Positions 28,454-37,145 of a stretch of DNA of 64,000 bases are shown piece after piece; the first letter of the stretch is position 1; every line of letters starts with the position of its first letter. Below the pieces are notes generated by a model. The model saw only the letters and a program-made list of their open reading frames with translations. It searched no databases and was not told where the DNA came from. The position numbers and the translations under genes were made by a program. Source of the DNA: Fidelibacterota bacterium (lineage in GTDB: Bacteria; Fidelibacterota; UBA2242; JAFGTP01); NCBI GenBank assembly GCA_016934035.1, contig JAFGTP010000062.1, positions 53,456 to 117,455 of the forward strand. The letters run 5' to 3'.

Positions 28454-29200
28454 ATGATATCCTCCAAAAAAATATTTTTCGCACCCCTTCTGATATTCCT
28501 GGTTTTCAGCCAGTTGCTGGCCCTGAAGGTGCCTCCGCTGAAAAGCCGGGTCACAGACCTCCATGGTCTGCTGACCACCCATGAAGAATATCGCATTGAA
28601 CAGACCCTTAGTGATTTTGAAAACCGGACATCCAACCAGATTGCTGTCTTGATTATACCCTCTCTGGAGGGAGAGTCAATTGAAGAATTTTCCATCACTG
28701 TTGCAGACCAGTGGAAACTGGGTGACAAAGAGAAGGAAAACGGCGCTTTGCTGTTGATCTCCGTCAATGACCGGAAAGTCCGTATCGAAGTGGGCTACGG
28801 GCTGGAAGGCGCACTGACAGACCTGATTGCCGGCTCAATTATTCGCCATGATATTGCTCCGGCCTTTCAGTCAGGTAACTATTACCAGGGTATTGCAAAG
28901 GCTGTCAATTCCATGATGCTGGCAACTCAAAATGAGTACACAGCCCCGGAAAGAAAACAAACTTATCGCAAAGATTTTCGCAGTACCAGCGGCTCCCTGA
29001 TTTTCTTTATTCTGATTTTTATTTTGCCAATCTTTGCACGGGCCAAAAGGAGAGGCGGCAACAACGCACTGATATGGATGATCCTGGGTTCCAGCATGTT
29101 TCGGTCCGGTGGCGGTTCCTCCGGATTTGGCGGCGGCGGCGGTGGATTTTCCGGCGGTGGCGGCGGCTTCGGCGGTGGCGGTGCTTCCGGTGGCTGGTAG
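28454..29200 (+). CDS. TPM-domain membrane protein (YgcG/Psb32-like) with Gly-rich tail
   Basis: Envelope protein of 248 residues: signal peptide (1-23), TPM domain at about 30-160 ('VTDLHGLLTTHEEYRIEQTL', 'IAVLIIPSLEGESIEEFS', 'NGALLLISVNDRKVRIEVGY'), a transmembrane helix (about 183-200), and a Gly/Ser-rich tail of 40 residues ending in Trp. The Gly-rich tail is typical of the YgcG family. The TPM fold occurs in plant TLP18.3/Psb32 and worm MOLO-1, where phosphatase and receptor-modulating roles are described. It lies 7 bp after lemA, and together the two form the conserved LemA-YgcG pair. Confidence 0.93.
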   Translation: MISSKKIFFAPLLIFLVFSQLLALKVPPLKSRVTDLHGLLTTHEEYRIEQTLSDFENRTSNQIAVLIIPSLEGESIEEFSITVADQWKLGDKEKENGALLLISVNDRKVRIEVGYGLEGALTDLIAGSIIRHDIAPAFQSGNYYQGIAKAVNSMMLATQNEYTAPERKQTYRKDFRSTSGSLIFFILIFILPIFARAKRRGGNNALIWMILGSSMFRSGGGSSGFGGGGGGFSGGGGGFGGGGASGGW

Positions 29201-29291
29201 AAAAAATTCAACATTGACCATGAATAAAAGTTATCGCTGGAACATGGCTTTGGAATCCGCCAAAGGACAATTATAAAACCAAAGGTTTTAA

Positions 29292-29738
29292 ATGATACAA
29301 AAATATTTTAATAAAAAAGATTTAATCGCAATTCGCAATGCCTGTACAGAAGCCGAGAAATCCACTTCCGGTGAAATTCGTGTCAGCATTCTGTCCAAAA
29401 GGAATAAAAACCAAAAAAACCTTTCCCTGGAGGAACTGGCAATCCAGGAATTTCACGACCTGAAAATGCATGAAACCCGGGACAAAACCGGAATTCTCCT
29501 TTTCCTATTACTGAAAGAAAAACAATTTCAAATCCTGGCTGATGAAGGAATCAATCAAAAAGTCGCACCGGAAACCTGGCAAAGGCAGACTGAAATTCTG
29601 ACGGAATATTTTAAAAATAAAAACCACACCGAAGGCGTGGTTACCCTGATTCAAAATATGGGTAAAATCCTGACTGATTATTTCCCCGTCAAAAAAGATG
29701 ATACCAATGAACTTTCCAATGATGTGGTAATCCGATAA
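29292..29738 (+). CDS. Second TPM-domain protein (soluble form)
   Basis: Protein of 148 residues consisting of little more than one TPM domain: 'FNKKDLIAIRNACTEAEKST', 'SGEIRVSILSKRN', 'RDKTGILLFLLLKEKQFQIL' and 'WQRQTEILTEYFKN'. It has no signal peptide or membrane segment, in contrast to its neighbour, so it may act on the cytoplasmic side. A short tail ('DYFPVKKDDTNELSN') is typical of this subfamily, which often accompanies LemA-TPM operons. It lies 91 bp after the first TPM gene and 4 bp before the LytTR gene. Confidence 0.9.
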   Translation: MIQKYFNKKDLIAIRNACTEAEKSTSGEIRVSILSKRNKNQKNLSLEELAIQEFHDLKMHETRDKTGILLFLLLKEKQFQILADEGINQKVAPETWQRQTEILTEYFKNKNHTEGVVTLIQNMGKILTDYFPVKKDDTNELSNDVVIR

Positions 29739-29742
29739 GCCA

Positions 29743-30603
29743 ATGGTTCAAACATTCCTTCAGAACCTAAAAAGCCCTTTCCCTTATCACGACGGCAGTA
29801 AAAGCCATCTGTACATTCCGCCAATAATCCTTTTGATATTGATGCTTTTCCATCCCTTTGGCTTGAACAATATCGAACCTGCAGGAAAAAAATATATCGT
29901 TGAACTGGGTTATGGAATTGTGACATTTATCGTCCTGTTGTTTTTCCTGAAACTGCTGCCTTTATTGGTTCCAAAATTCTTTTATGAAAAAAAATGGTCC
30001 GTCTGGAAAGAAATATTATTGACCTTGCAAATCATCTTTGGAATTGGCATCGCCAATGGGATTTATACCCATTTATGGGGATATACTCTGTTAAATTTAA
30101 CCTCCCTGCTGGCTTTTGTATTTTACACTTTGATAGTGGCCATTTTTCCCGTCAGCTTCTCGATTCTGATCCGCAAAAATAAATATTTGCAGGAAAATCT
30201 GAGCAATGCCGCGATTTTCAATGAGCGGATCGAAACACAGTCAGCGAAAGATATGCAATATGATACATACCACTTTACCGGCGCTTCGGAAAATGATACC
30301 ATTATTCTGGATCCGAAAGATGTACTCTACATTCAATCCCAACGAAATTATGTACAATTTGTCTATACCCTTAAAACTGAAATCAGGCAACGCTTAATAC
30401 GGGCCAAACTGGGCGATGTGGAAGAATCCCTGCGCAATGTTCCCTTTTTGCATCGCTGCCATCGCTCCTTCATCGTCAACATCCGGCAGGTGGAAAAATT
30501 CAAAGGCGATTCCCTGGGACTGATACTTTATCTTAAAAATTGCCGGGATGAAATTCCTGTATCGCGAAGTTGTGTCAAAGACCTGAAAAAAATCATTCAA
30601 TAA
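29743..30603 (+). CDS. Membrane-bound LytTR transcriptional regulator
   Basis: Regulator of 286 residues with four N-terminal transmembrane helices (about 25-45, 52-76, 85-108, 110-135) and a C-terminal LytTR DNA-binding domain (about 185-284). LytTR features are 'VLYIQSQRNYVQFVYTLK', 'FLHRCHRSFIVNIRQVEKF' and 'EIPVSRSCVKDLKKI'. It has no receiver or kinase domain, so the membrane part itself may sense the signal. It is the last gene of the LemA-TPM-TPM operon (4 bp gap), which suggests it controls, or responds to, the envelope state handled by these proteins. This membrane-LytTR form is common in Bacteroidota and relatives. Confidence 0.92.
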   Translation: MVQTFLQNLKSPFPYHDGSKSHLYIPPIILLILMLFHPFGLNNIEPAGKKYIVELGYGIVTFIVLLFFLKLLPLLVPKFFYEKKWSVWKEILLTLQIIFGIGIANGIYTHLWGYTLLNLTSLLAFVFYTLIVAIFPVSFSILIRKNKYLQENLSNAAIFNERIETQSAKDMQYDTYHFTGASENDTIILDPKDVLYIQSQRNYVQFVYTLKTEIRQRLIRAKLGDVEESLRNVPFLHRCHRSFIVNIRQVEKFKGDSLGLILYLKNCRDEIPVSRSCVKDLKKIIQ

Positions 30604-30761
30604 CCTTCATCAATTTATCCCGCCATCCATCAACTCGTCCCGGAAGGGGCAACAACCCGTCACATTTCCCTGCAGCCGGTACCATTGGTGTTTCATTCAC
30701 CTTTTAATTTTTCTAATATCGAAACAAATCGCGAAGTTGCAAAAACAAGAAAGGTGTAAAG

Positions 30762-31949
30762 ATGAAAAAATCACTTACTGCATCCATGCTGATATCAGTC
30801 CTTTATTTTTTGATAATGGCCATATTTGTCATTGGAAACCCGGCCGGGGTAAGCCATATGGCAATATTTATTTTTCGTACCCTCTGGGCAGTAGTCCTGA
30901 CAATGACATTATTCCTGATCCTGAAAACCGGTAAGATCTCAAAATACCGTTCCCTGTTTTTCACTATCTTCGCTTTTTCATTTATTTTAATGTTCGTCAC
31001 CAATTTACTGGAAGAACGGGGTTCCATGGCACTGACCGCAGAAATAATTGCCAACAACGAAACGCCCCTCTGCCCGATTGCTATTCCCATGCTGATCTTA
31101 CCGGCGGTTTTCAAAAACACCTTGATTTTCCCAACCAAACTGATTGGCGGCCCTTATGGTGGATTTTTTCCTATTCTATTCATGTGGCTGGTTTCATTAT
31201 TCACTCTGGGACGTGGCTGGTGCAGTTGGGGGTGCTTTTATGGTGGAATTGACGAAGGTTTTTCAAATATCAGACGTAAACCAATCATTCCCAACAAGTT
31301 CCTTAGTAAGTGGTTAAGACTGGTTCCTTTTATCGTGCTGACGTTGATTGTTGTCTGGTCATTTTTGGCCATGAGCCCGGTTTATTGTGAATGGCTTTGC
31401 CCTTTAAAACTGGTAACCGAATACCCGGAAATCAACAGTTTCAGAAGTTATCTTCAAGCCATTATTTTTATTTCACTGGGTGTTTCACTGCTGTTTATTT
31501 TGCCTGTCCTGACAAAAAAAAGGACCCAATGCGCCTTTTTTTGCCCTCTCGGGGCCTTCCAATCTCTGCTGGGAAAAGTCAATCCTTTTACCATAAAAAT
31601 TGATCAGAACAAATGCATCAACTGCCAAAAATGCATCGCCCTGTGCCCTGTGATGGCCATTACTGAAAACTCGCTGGCCAGAGGAAAAGTCCTGATGACT
31701 TGCTCAAAATGCGGAAAATGTATCGAACATTGCCCTGTCGGAGCGATTGATTTCAATCTTCCCGGCAAGGCAATTCTTCCACAGACCAATAACCGGTTTT
31801 TCCTCCTGGTCAAGGAAATACTGGCTCCGGGTACACTATTCATTTTCACAGCCATGGTCTTTGGTGGCATCATTTCCGGCGGCACTGTGCCCGGTGCCCT
31901 ATTTCGCATTTTCAATTTATTTGCAAACGGCTCTTTGCTGCTTCACTAA
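30762..31949 (+). CDS. NapH/CcoG-like membrane ferredoxin protein
   Basis: Inner-membrane electron-transfer protein of 395 residues. It has several hydrophobic helices, two membrane-embedded Cys motifs of the NapH type ('GRGWCSWGCFYGG' and 'CEWLCPLKLV', plus 'CAFFCPLGAFQSLLGK'), and two C-terminal [4Fe-4S] ferredoxin motifs ('CINCQKCIALCPVMAI', 'CSKCGKCIEHCPVGAI'). Such proteins shuttle electrons between quinol or flavin and periplasmic or Fe-S partners; the exact partner is unknown. AAGAAAGGTG precedes the ATG. It is followed after 18 bp by a small membrane protein and then a TPR protein, probably one operon. Confidence 0.88.
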   Translation: MKKSLTASMLISVLYFLIMAIFVIGNPAGVSHMAIFIFRTLWAVVLTMTLFLILKTGKISKYRSLFFTIFAFSFILMFVTNLLEERGSMALTAEIIANNETPLCPIAIPMLILPAVFKNTLIFPTKLIGGPYGGFFPILFMWLVSLFTLGRGWCSWGCFYGGIDEGFSNIRRKPIIPNKFLSKWLRLVPFIVLTLIVVWSFLAMSPVYCEWLCPLKLVTEYPEINSFRSYLQAIIFISLGVSLLFILPVLTKKRTQCAFFCPLGAFQSLLGKVNPFTIKIDQNKCINCQKCIALCPVMAITENSLARGKVLMTCSKCGKCIEHCPVGAIDFNLPGKAILPQTNNRFFLLVKEILAPGTLFIFTAMVFGGIISGGTVPGALFRIFNLFANGSLLLH

Positions 31950-31967
31950 AAGAAAGGAAGACCCAAA

Positions 31968-32249
31968 ATGAAGAAAGTCCTCAATTTTATCATTCGCACA
32001 GCTATCTATTTTTATGTCTTCATACTCATCGGGATCGTGCCTTATTTTTTTCTCAATTATTCCGGTGAAAAAATGGAAAAAATCGCCAGTGAATCTAAAC
32101 TGCGTTTAATGAATGAAACTCAACTAAAAAAGGAGAACCCAAATGAAAAAACGAAGTGTCGTCATTGCCCTCATGCTCATCAATGTGCTGACCGCTCAAA
32201 ATGTGCAGATTCAACATCTGGAACAAGCACTGATACAAAATCCCAATAG
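31968..32249 (+). CDS. Small membrane protein with Cys/His-rich tail, overlapping the next gene
   Basis: Unrecognised protein of 93 residues. A good ribosome site (AAGGAAG) precedes the ATG. An N-terminal hydrophobic helix (about 8-30) is followed by a charged linker and a tail containing 'CRHCPHAHQCADRSKC' (a C-x2-C-x5-C-x5-C pattern with His), which could bind a metal or Fe-S cluster. The last 107 bp overlap the start of the TPR gene in another frame, so the tail is under double coding. The N-terminal half is well supported by start signals and spacing; the tail could instead be chance, and the protein might have been longer or shorter in relatives. Confidence 0.55.
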   Translation: MKKVLNFIIRTAIYFYVFILIGIVPYFFLNYSGEKMEKIASESKLRLMNETQLKKENPNEKTKCRHCPHAHQCADRSKCADSTSGTSTDTKSQ

Positions 32250-32769
32250 CGCAGAACTTCACCTGAACCTTGGGAAACTGCAATACCAGGAAGTGATGAA
32301 AGGTGAAAAAGAGTATCTGAAATCGGCAGTGCATCATTTTGCAAAGGCAACGAAACTGGATGCCGAAAACTGCAATGCTTTTTGCTGGCTGGGAAGTACA
32401 ATGGTGATGAAAGCCAAATTTGCAGTTTTTCCACCCGCAAAAGCCTATTATGTCCATGCAGGGCTGGCTAAAATGGATGATGCAATTGAAATGGACACCC
32501 ACCATGTCGAAAATCGCTTTATCAGGGGACAAACCTGTCTGGGTATTCCCGCCTTTTTTGGACGTTCCGGCACAGCCCTGGCCGACTTTCTGGCCCTGGA
32601 AAAAATGATGACAGCGTCACCGGCTGCTTTTGACCATGAAACCAAAGCAGAAATTCTTTACTACCTGGGAAAGTCCTACAAAGCCACAGGTAATGAGGAA
32701 AAATCCGAAGACTGTTTTGCCAGACTGAAATCAGAGTTTGGTGACACTGAACTCGCTCAAAAACTGTAA
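32143..32769 (+). CDS. Exported TPR-repeat protein
   Basis: Protein of 208 residues with an N-terminal signal peptide (about 1-18, 'MLINVLTAQN') and tetratricopeptide repeats: 'IQNPNSAELHLNLGKLQYQE' and 'AVHHFAKATKLDAENCNAFC' are clear, followed by less regular helical pairs to the end ('AEILYYLGKSYKATGNEEKS'). Such proteins are periplasmic scaffolds. The start is fixed by AAAGGAG 7 bp upstream, located inside the preceding small gene, so its translation is probably coupled to that gene. It may assist assembly or function of the NapH-like protein; this is inference from position. A strong hairpin terminator follows. Confidence 0.85.
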   Translation: MKKRSVVIALMLINVLTAQNVQIQHLEQALIQNPNSAELHLNLGKLQYQEVMKGEKEYLKSAVHHFAKATKLDAENCNAFCWLGSTMVMKAKFAVFPPAKAYYVHAGLAKMDDAIEMDTHHVENRFIRGQTCLGIPAFFGRSGTALADFLALEKMMTASPAAFDHETKAEILYYLGKSYKATGNEEKSEDCFARLKSEFGDTELAQKL

Positions 32770-32771
32770 AA

Positions 32772-32807
32772 AAAGACGCCGGAGGTCTGAAAACCTCCGG
32801 GGTCTTT
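32772..32807. terminator. Bidirectional terminator between TPR gene and RND operon
   Basis: AAAGAC-G-CCGGAGGT and ACCTCCGG-G-GTCTTT pair around a CTGAAA loop. The minus-strand side runs into a long T tract (complement of the A run at 32768-32774), so it fits the RND operon best, while also serving the plus-strand TPR gene. Confidence 0.85.
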
Positions 32808-32860
32808 GATATAGCATTCCAACCCTCATACTTTTTTACAAAGTCGAAGGTCTTCAGTTT

Positions 32861-35800
32861 TTATTCTATAGCATTCAGATCAAGGTCCTGGGGTCTCAAA
32901 TCCAGGTGTCTGACGTCTTGACCTTCTTTTTTCAGATTGCGCTTAATCCCAATTCTTTCAAAGAAGATGTAAATAGCCGGAATCACAAAAAGGGTCAGTA
33001 CTGTGGCCAGCAACATACCACCGATCACGGCACGGGCCATCGGCACCCAGAGTTCTGCGCCGGAACCCAGTTCCAGAGCAATGGGAACCATTGCAAGGAT
33101 CGTTGTTAATGCCGTCATGAGAATCGGACGAATCCTGCGTTTACCACCAGCAAGGATCGCCATCCAGATTTCATAACCATGTTTTTCACGTAACTGGTTA
33201 ATATAGTCCACCAGCACGATACCATTGTTCACGACGATACCAACCAGAAGCACCATACCGATCAAAGCAGTGACACTCAATGTTGTGCCTGTGAGAAACA
33301 ATCCCCAGATAGCGCCCATAATCGCCAGCGGTACAGTAAAAATAATGATAAAGGGATCCAGCAAGGATTCGAACTGGGACGCCATTACCATGTAAACCAG
33401 AAAGATTGCGGCGATGATGGCTATACCCAGCCACATAAAGGATTCCATCATGTCTTCTGCAGCGCCACCGATCTGATAGTAAAAATCTTCGGGAAGTTCC
33501 ATAGCTTCCAGCATATTTTCAACGGCCGTAGTAACGGTTCTCAAATCACTGCCGGAAACACTACATGAAATAGAGACCATCCGCTCCTGGTCTTCCCGGT
33601 CGATCTGGGATTCGGAATCGCCAACTTCAATAGAGGCAACGTTTTTCAGCGGTATTTGCTGGCCGGTCATGCTGGTAACAAAAATATTTTCCAGGTCATT
33701 TCTTCCCTGTCTGAATTTTTGGTCATAACGGACAACGACATCGTATTCTTCCCCGTTTTCCCGAAAAAGAGTCGCCACTTTACCTTTGACTGCGATTTCC
33801 ACAGTCGAAGCTACCTGGTAAACACTCAGGCCAAGAGCAGAAATCCGGTCCCTGTCCAAACGAATCTGGTATTCCGGTTTCGGCTGGTTATAACTTTTCT
33901 GGATGTCTACAATACCATCAATTTTTTCCATATTCTCAGCAATCTGATCGCCCAATTGTCTGGCCATTTGCAGATCATGACCAAATAGTTTCACAGAAAT
34001 ATCTCCATCAGCACCCATGGGGCTGCTTCCAGAGGTAAAATTCACTTTCACACCGGGAATTTCTTTAAACCTTTCACGCAGAATATCCTGAACTTCATAC
34101 ATGGACCGATCTCGGTCTTTGATGTCAGTCAGGGTTACCATAATAGAACCCTTGTTTGATCCACTGCCAAACATGGCGGCAAAACCTTCAGTTATTCCAA
34201 AATTGGATTCGATATTGGTCGCTTCCGGTACTTCTTCTCTGATGATCTGTTCCATCTGCAGAAAAGTTTCGTTGGTTGTTGTCAGGGATGCGGCGGTCTC
34301 ACGTTCAACAGCAATTTCGATGAATCCTTCGTCTGTTTTGGGCATGAATTCACCGCCAATCCGGCCACTGACTAGAATTGTGGCAATAATCAAAACTACA
34401 ATGCTGATCAAAAGGACCATTTTGTGTCGAAGGACCCGGTCAAGCAGGTGAACATACCCACGTTCCAAATTTGCTAAAAATTTGCCGATCGCTCCCTGGT
34501 TCTGCATATATTTGCTACCGGAGGTTTTATTATTTTTGTTTTTTAACAAGCGCGATGACAACAGAGGTATCAGGGTCAGCGCAACGAACAAAGACACTGA
34601 TAACGAACACACAATGGCAATGACCATATCCCGGAACATCACCCCGGCAATACCCGGCACAAACAGAATGGGCACAAAAATCGCCAGCGTTGTCAGTGTG
34701 GAAGCTACGATAGCAACCCCCACTTCAGTGGTTCCATCGTCGGCAGCCTTGACAATGTCCTTGTTCATTTCGTTATGACGAAAAATATTCTCCAGCACCA
34801 CAATTGAGTTGTCAATCAACATACCAATGGCCAGAGCCAGACCCGCCATAGATATGATGTTCAGTGTCACTCCTGTCTGTTGCATTACAAAAAAGGTAAT
34901 GATAATGGAAACCGGTATGGAGATGGATGCGATCAGAGAACTGATAATATGTCTCAAAAAGAACAGCATGACGAGAAAGGCCAAAAGGAAGGCCTGTATT
35001 CCAGTGGAGGTCAGGTTGGATACGGATTTTTTTATAAAATCCGCCTGGTTCCAGAGATTTTCTATCGTGATTCCCGTACCGGCTTCTTTAACTATTTTGG
35101 GCAATTCATCAAAAACATTGGCCACAGTCTGAACCGTATTGGCATCGGATTGTTTCATAATTACCAGCATGATCGCGTTTTGATCGTTGTTGCGCAGGAT
35201 TTCTGTCTGCTCTTTGTATCCGTCAATGACACTGGCCACATTTTTGAGATAGACCGACTGGCCTTTCACCTGTCCGACCACTGTATTTCTGATCTGGTCG
35301 ATGTTTTTATATTCACCATAGGTACGGACTGCAAATTCACGGTATTCATCATCGACGAGCCCGCCGGGTATTTGCAGGTTTTCCATTCCCAGCGTTTGGG
35401 CAATGGCCAGACTTGAAATTCCATGAGAAGCCAGCTTGTCGGGATCCAGCAAAACTTTAATCTGTCGTTCCATTCCGCCGGAGACATAGGCCGATGCAAC
35501 ACCATTGATTCTTTCCAGGGCAGCCGTGATTTTGTCATCCGCCAGTTTTCTCAGCTCGGCCATACCCATTTCATCGGACATAAGCGTCAGAAAAATGATC
35601 GGCTGCATACTGGGATTAAAGGCAAAGATCAGAGGTTCTGATGCTTCAGCCGGCAGATAGTCTCTCACAAAATCAACAGAGTTCCTGACATCAATTTCCG
35701 CCTGGTCCATATCGGTACCCCAATCAAATTCCAGCAGAATTGTTGAAGAACCCGATTTTGACCAGGAAGTGATGTGTTTAATGTTTTCTACCGACACCAC

Positions 35801-36010
35801 TGCTTTTTCCAGGTTTCTGGAGACACTGTTCTCAATATCCTCAGGCCCGACTCCCGGATAATCAGTCATAACCCCAACGACGGGAAAGGTGATATCGGGA
35901 TAAAGATCAAGTTTCAGGCTGCCCAGTCCATAAAATCCGAACCCCAAAAGGATCAGGTAGATCATGGTAAAGGTCACGCCTCGTTTGATTGATAATTTTG
36001 ATATTCTCAT
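32861..36010 (-). CDS. RND efflux transporter permease subunit
   Basis: Inner-membrane proton-driven export pump of 1049 residues, full length for the AcrB/HAE family, with twelve predicted helices and two large periplasmic loops. The N-terminus 'GVTFTMIYLILLGFGFYGL' is helix 1; 'DYPGVGPEDIENSVSRNLEK' marks the first porter loop. Helix 4 carries 'GLALAIGMLIDNSIVVLENI', with one Asp of the proton relay followed by Asn, a form common outside Proteobacteria. Helix 10-11 has 'GMVLLVGIVVNNGIVLVDYI'. It is the last gene of a tolC-adaptor-pump operon directed by the TetR gene upstream and begins 9 bp after the adaptor stop. Substrates are probably lipophilic toxic compounds but cannot be named. Confidence 0.95.
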   Translation of the reverse strand: MRISKLSIKRGVTFTMIYLILLGFGFYGLGSLKLDLYPDITFPVVGVMTDYPGVGPEDIENSVSRNLEKAVVSVENIKHITSWSKSGSSTILLEFDWGTDMDQAEIDVRNSVDFVRDYLPAEASEPLIFAFNPSMQPIIFLTLMSDEMGMAELRKLADDKITAALERINGVASAYVSGGMERQIKVLLDPDKLASHGISSLAIAQTLGMENLQIPGGLVDDEYREFAVRTYGEYKNIDQIRNTVVGQVKGQSVYLKNVASVIDGYKEQTEILRNNDQNAIMLVIMKQSDANTVQTVANVFDELPKIVKEAGTGITIENLWNQADFIKKSVSNLTSTGIQAFLLAFLVMLFFLRHIISSLIASISIPVSIIITFFVMQQTGVTLNIISMAGLALAIGMLIDNSIVVLENIFRHNEMNKDIVKAADDGTTEVGVAIVASTLTTLAIFVPILFVPGIAGVMFRDMVIAIVCSLSVSLFVALTLIPLLSSRLLKNKNNKTSGSKYMQNQGAIGKFLANLERGYVHLLDRVLRHKMVLLISIVVLIIATILVSGRIGGEFMPKTDEGFIEIAVERETAASLTTTNETFLQMEQIIREEVPEATNIESNFGITEGFAAMFGSGSNKGSIMVTLTDIKDRDRSMYEVQDILRERFKEIPGVKVNFTSGSSPMGADGDISVKLFGHDLQMARQLGDQIAENMEKIDGIVDIQKSYNQPKPEYQIRLDRDRISALGLSVYQVASTVEIAVKGKVATLFRENGEEYDVVVRYDQKFRQGRNDLENIFVTSMTGQQIPLKNVASIEVGDSESQIDREDQERMVSISCSVSGSDLRTVTTAVENMLEAMELPEDFYYQIGGAAEDMMESFMWLGIAIIAAIFLVYMVMASQFESLLDPFIIIFTVPLAIMGAIWGLFLTGTTLSVTALIGMVLLVGIVVNNGIVLVDYINQLREKHGYEIWMAILAGGKRRIRPILMTALTTILAMVPIALELGSGAELWVPMARAVIGGMLLATVLTLFVIPAIYIFFERIGIKRNLKKEGQDVRHLDLRPQDLDLNAIE

Positions 36011-36019
36011 ATTATATCC

Positions 36020-37135
36020 TTAGTCATTTACTATTTTTACGTCCTGGTTGTCAGACACATTGTGCTGACCGATCACAATTACGTCATCAGCTGTAGACAG
36101 TCCTTCCAGTATCTGCGTATATTGCGCATTGCTGATTCCGGTTTTCAAGTCCACTTTAACGGTTTTGCCATCTTTGACAATATAGCAGTATTTGGCAACA
36201 ATGATTTCAGCGTTTGTCACTTCGCCACCCTGCCATTGCCGATACGTTTTCTCGATAATTGCATGGTTTGGCAACAGGAGTGCATTATCACTACTTTCAG
36301 TCACGATATTTACTTTGGCATACATGCCGGGGCGCAATTTCAAATCAGCATTATCAACCAAAATTTCAGCAGTGACTGTTCGGGTCAAAGGATCGACAGT
36401 CGGATGAACTCTATGGACTTTTCCGATAAATTCGCGTCCCTCCATGCCTTTGACCTCAATATAGGCCTTGGCGCCTTCCTTTACTTTGTGCAATTCTTCT
36501 TCTACCAGGTCAACCTTAATTTTCACTTTTTCCATATCCACGACAGTAAAAGCAGGCATTTGGGGAGAAGTTTGATCTCCCATATCATAATTACGGGCTG
36601 ATACTACTCCGGCAATCGGTGATTTGATAAAAGAATTTTCGTATTGTTCGTTGGTGGATTTCAGCATTGCCTCAGCCTGTTTGACACCGGCTTCAGCAGC
36701 TTCCATTTGTGCTTTGACCGCATCAAACTGGGCTTTGCTGATGGCCTGCTGTTCATACAATTTTTGGGTCCGCTCCCATTCGGTTTTAATATTTTCCAGT
36801 TGTGCTTTGGCTGAGGAAACGCCGGCTTCTGCCTGAAGCAATCCCTGTTTAACTTCAACATTTTTTACGGTTGCCAGGACCTGGTCTTTTTTAACAATAT
36901 CATTTACATCCGCCTGAATCGAGGTTATTTTCTGAGGAATCAGCGAATAGACCAGGACTTCATTGTTGGCTTCGATATTGCCCAGGTATTTAACCCGGTC
37001 TTCAATATGACCGGTTATCAGTTTTTCAACTTTAACACTTAAAATTTGTTCTTCTGTGGTTTCTTTACCTGTTTTTTTCCCGCAGGAAAATACCAGCAGA
37101 GAAATGGATAGAATCAGTAAAATTGACTTTTTCAT
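36020..37135 (-). CDS. RND efflux periplasmic adaptor (lipoprotein)
   Basis: Membrane-fusion protein of 371 residues linking the pump to the outer-membrane channel. The signal peptide ends in a lipobox ('LLVFSC', C18), so it is probably lipid-anchored. The lipoyl-like segment 'DRVKYLGNIEANNEVLVYSL' is followed by a coiled-coil hairpin (about 90-165), the second lipoyl half ('FIKSPIAGVVSARNYDMGDQ'), a beta-barrel and the membrane-proximal domain ('TRTVTAEILVDNADLKLRPG'). It begins 10 bp after the TolC stop and is followed by the permease after 9 bp. Confidence 0.95.
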   Translation of the reverse strand: MKKSILLILSISLLVFSCGKKTGKETTEEQILSVKVEKLITGHIEDRVKYLGNIEANNEVLVYSLIPQKITSIQADVNDIVKKDQVLATVKNVEVKQGLLQAEAGVSSAKAQLENIKTEWERTQKLYEQQAISKAQFDAVKAQMEAAEAGVKQAEAMLKSTNEQYENSFIKSPIAGVVSARNYDMGDQTSPQMPAFTVVDMEKVKIKVDLVEEELHKVKEGAKAYIEVKGMEGREFIGKVHRVHPTVDPLTRTVTAEILVDNADLKLRPGMYAKVNIVTESSDNALLLPNHAIIEKTYRQWQGGEVTNAEIIVAKYCYIVKDGKTVKVDLKTGISNAQYTQILEGLSTADDVIVIGQHNVSDNQDVKIVND

Positions 37136-37145
37136 TATAACACTC

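Noticed and set aside
27886..28767. 293-residue open frame on the minus strand
   Set aside because: It lies wholly antisense to lemA and the TPM gene, has no family features and reads as a shadow of their codons.
29110..29200. GGCGG-rich stretch as a microsatellite or CRISPR-like repeat
   Set aside because: It is the Gly-rich tail of the TPM protein, a normal feature of YgcG-type proteins.
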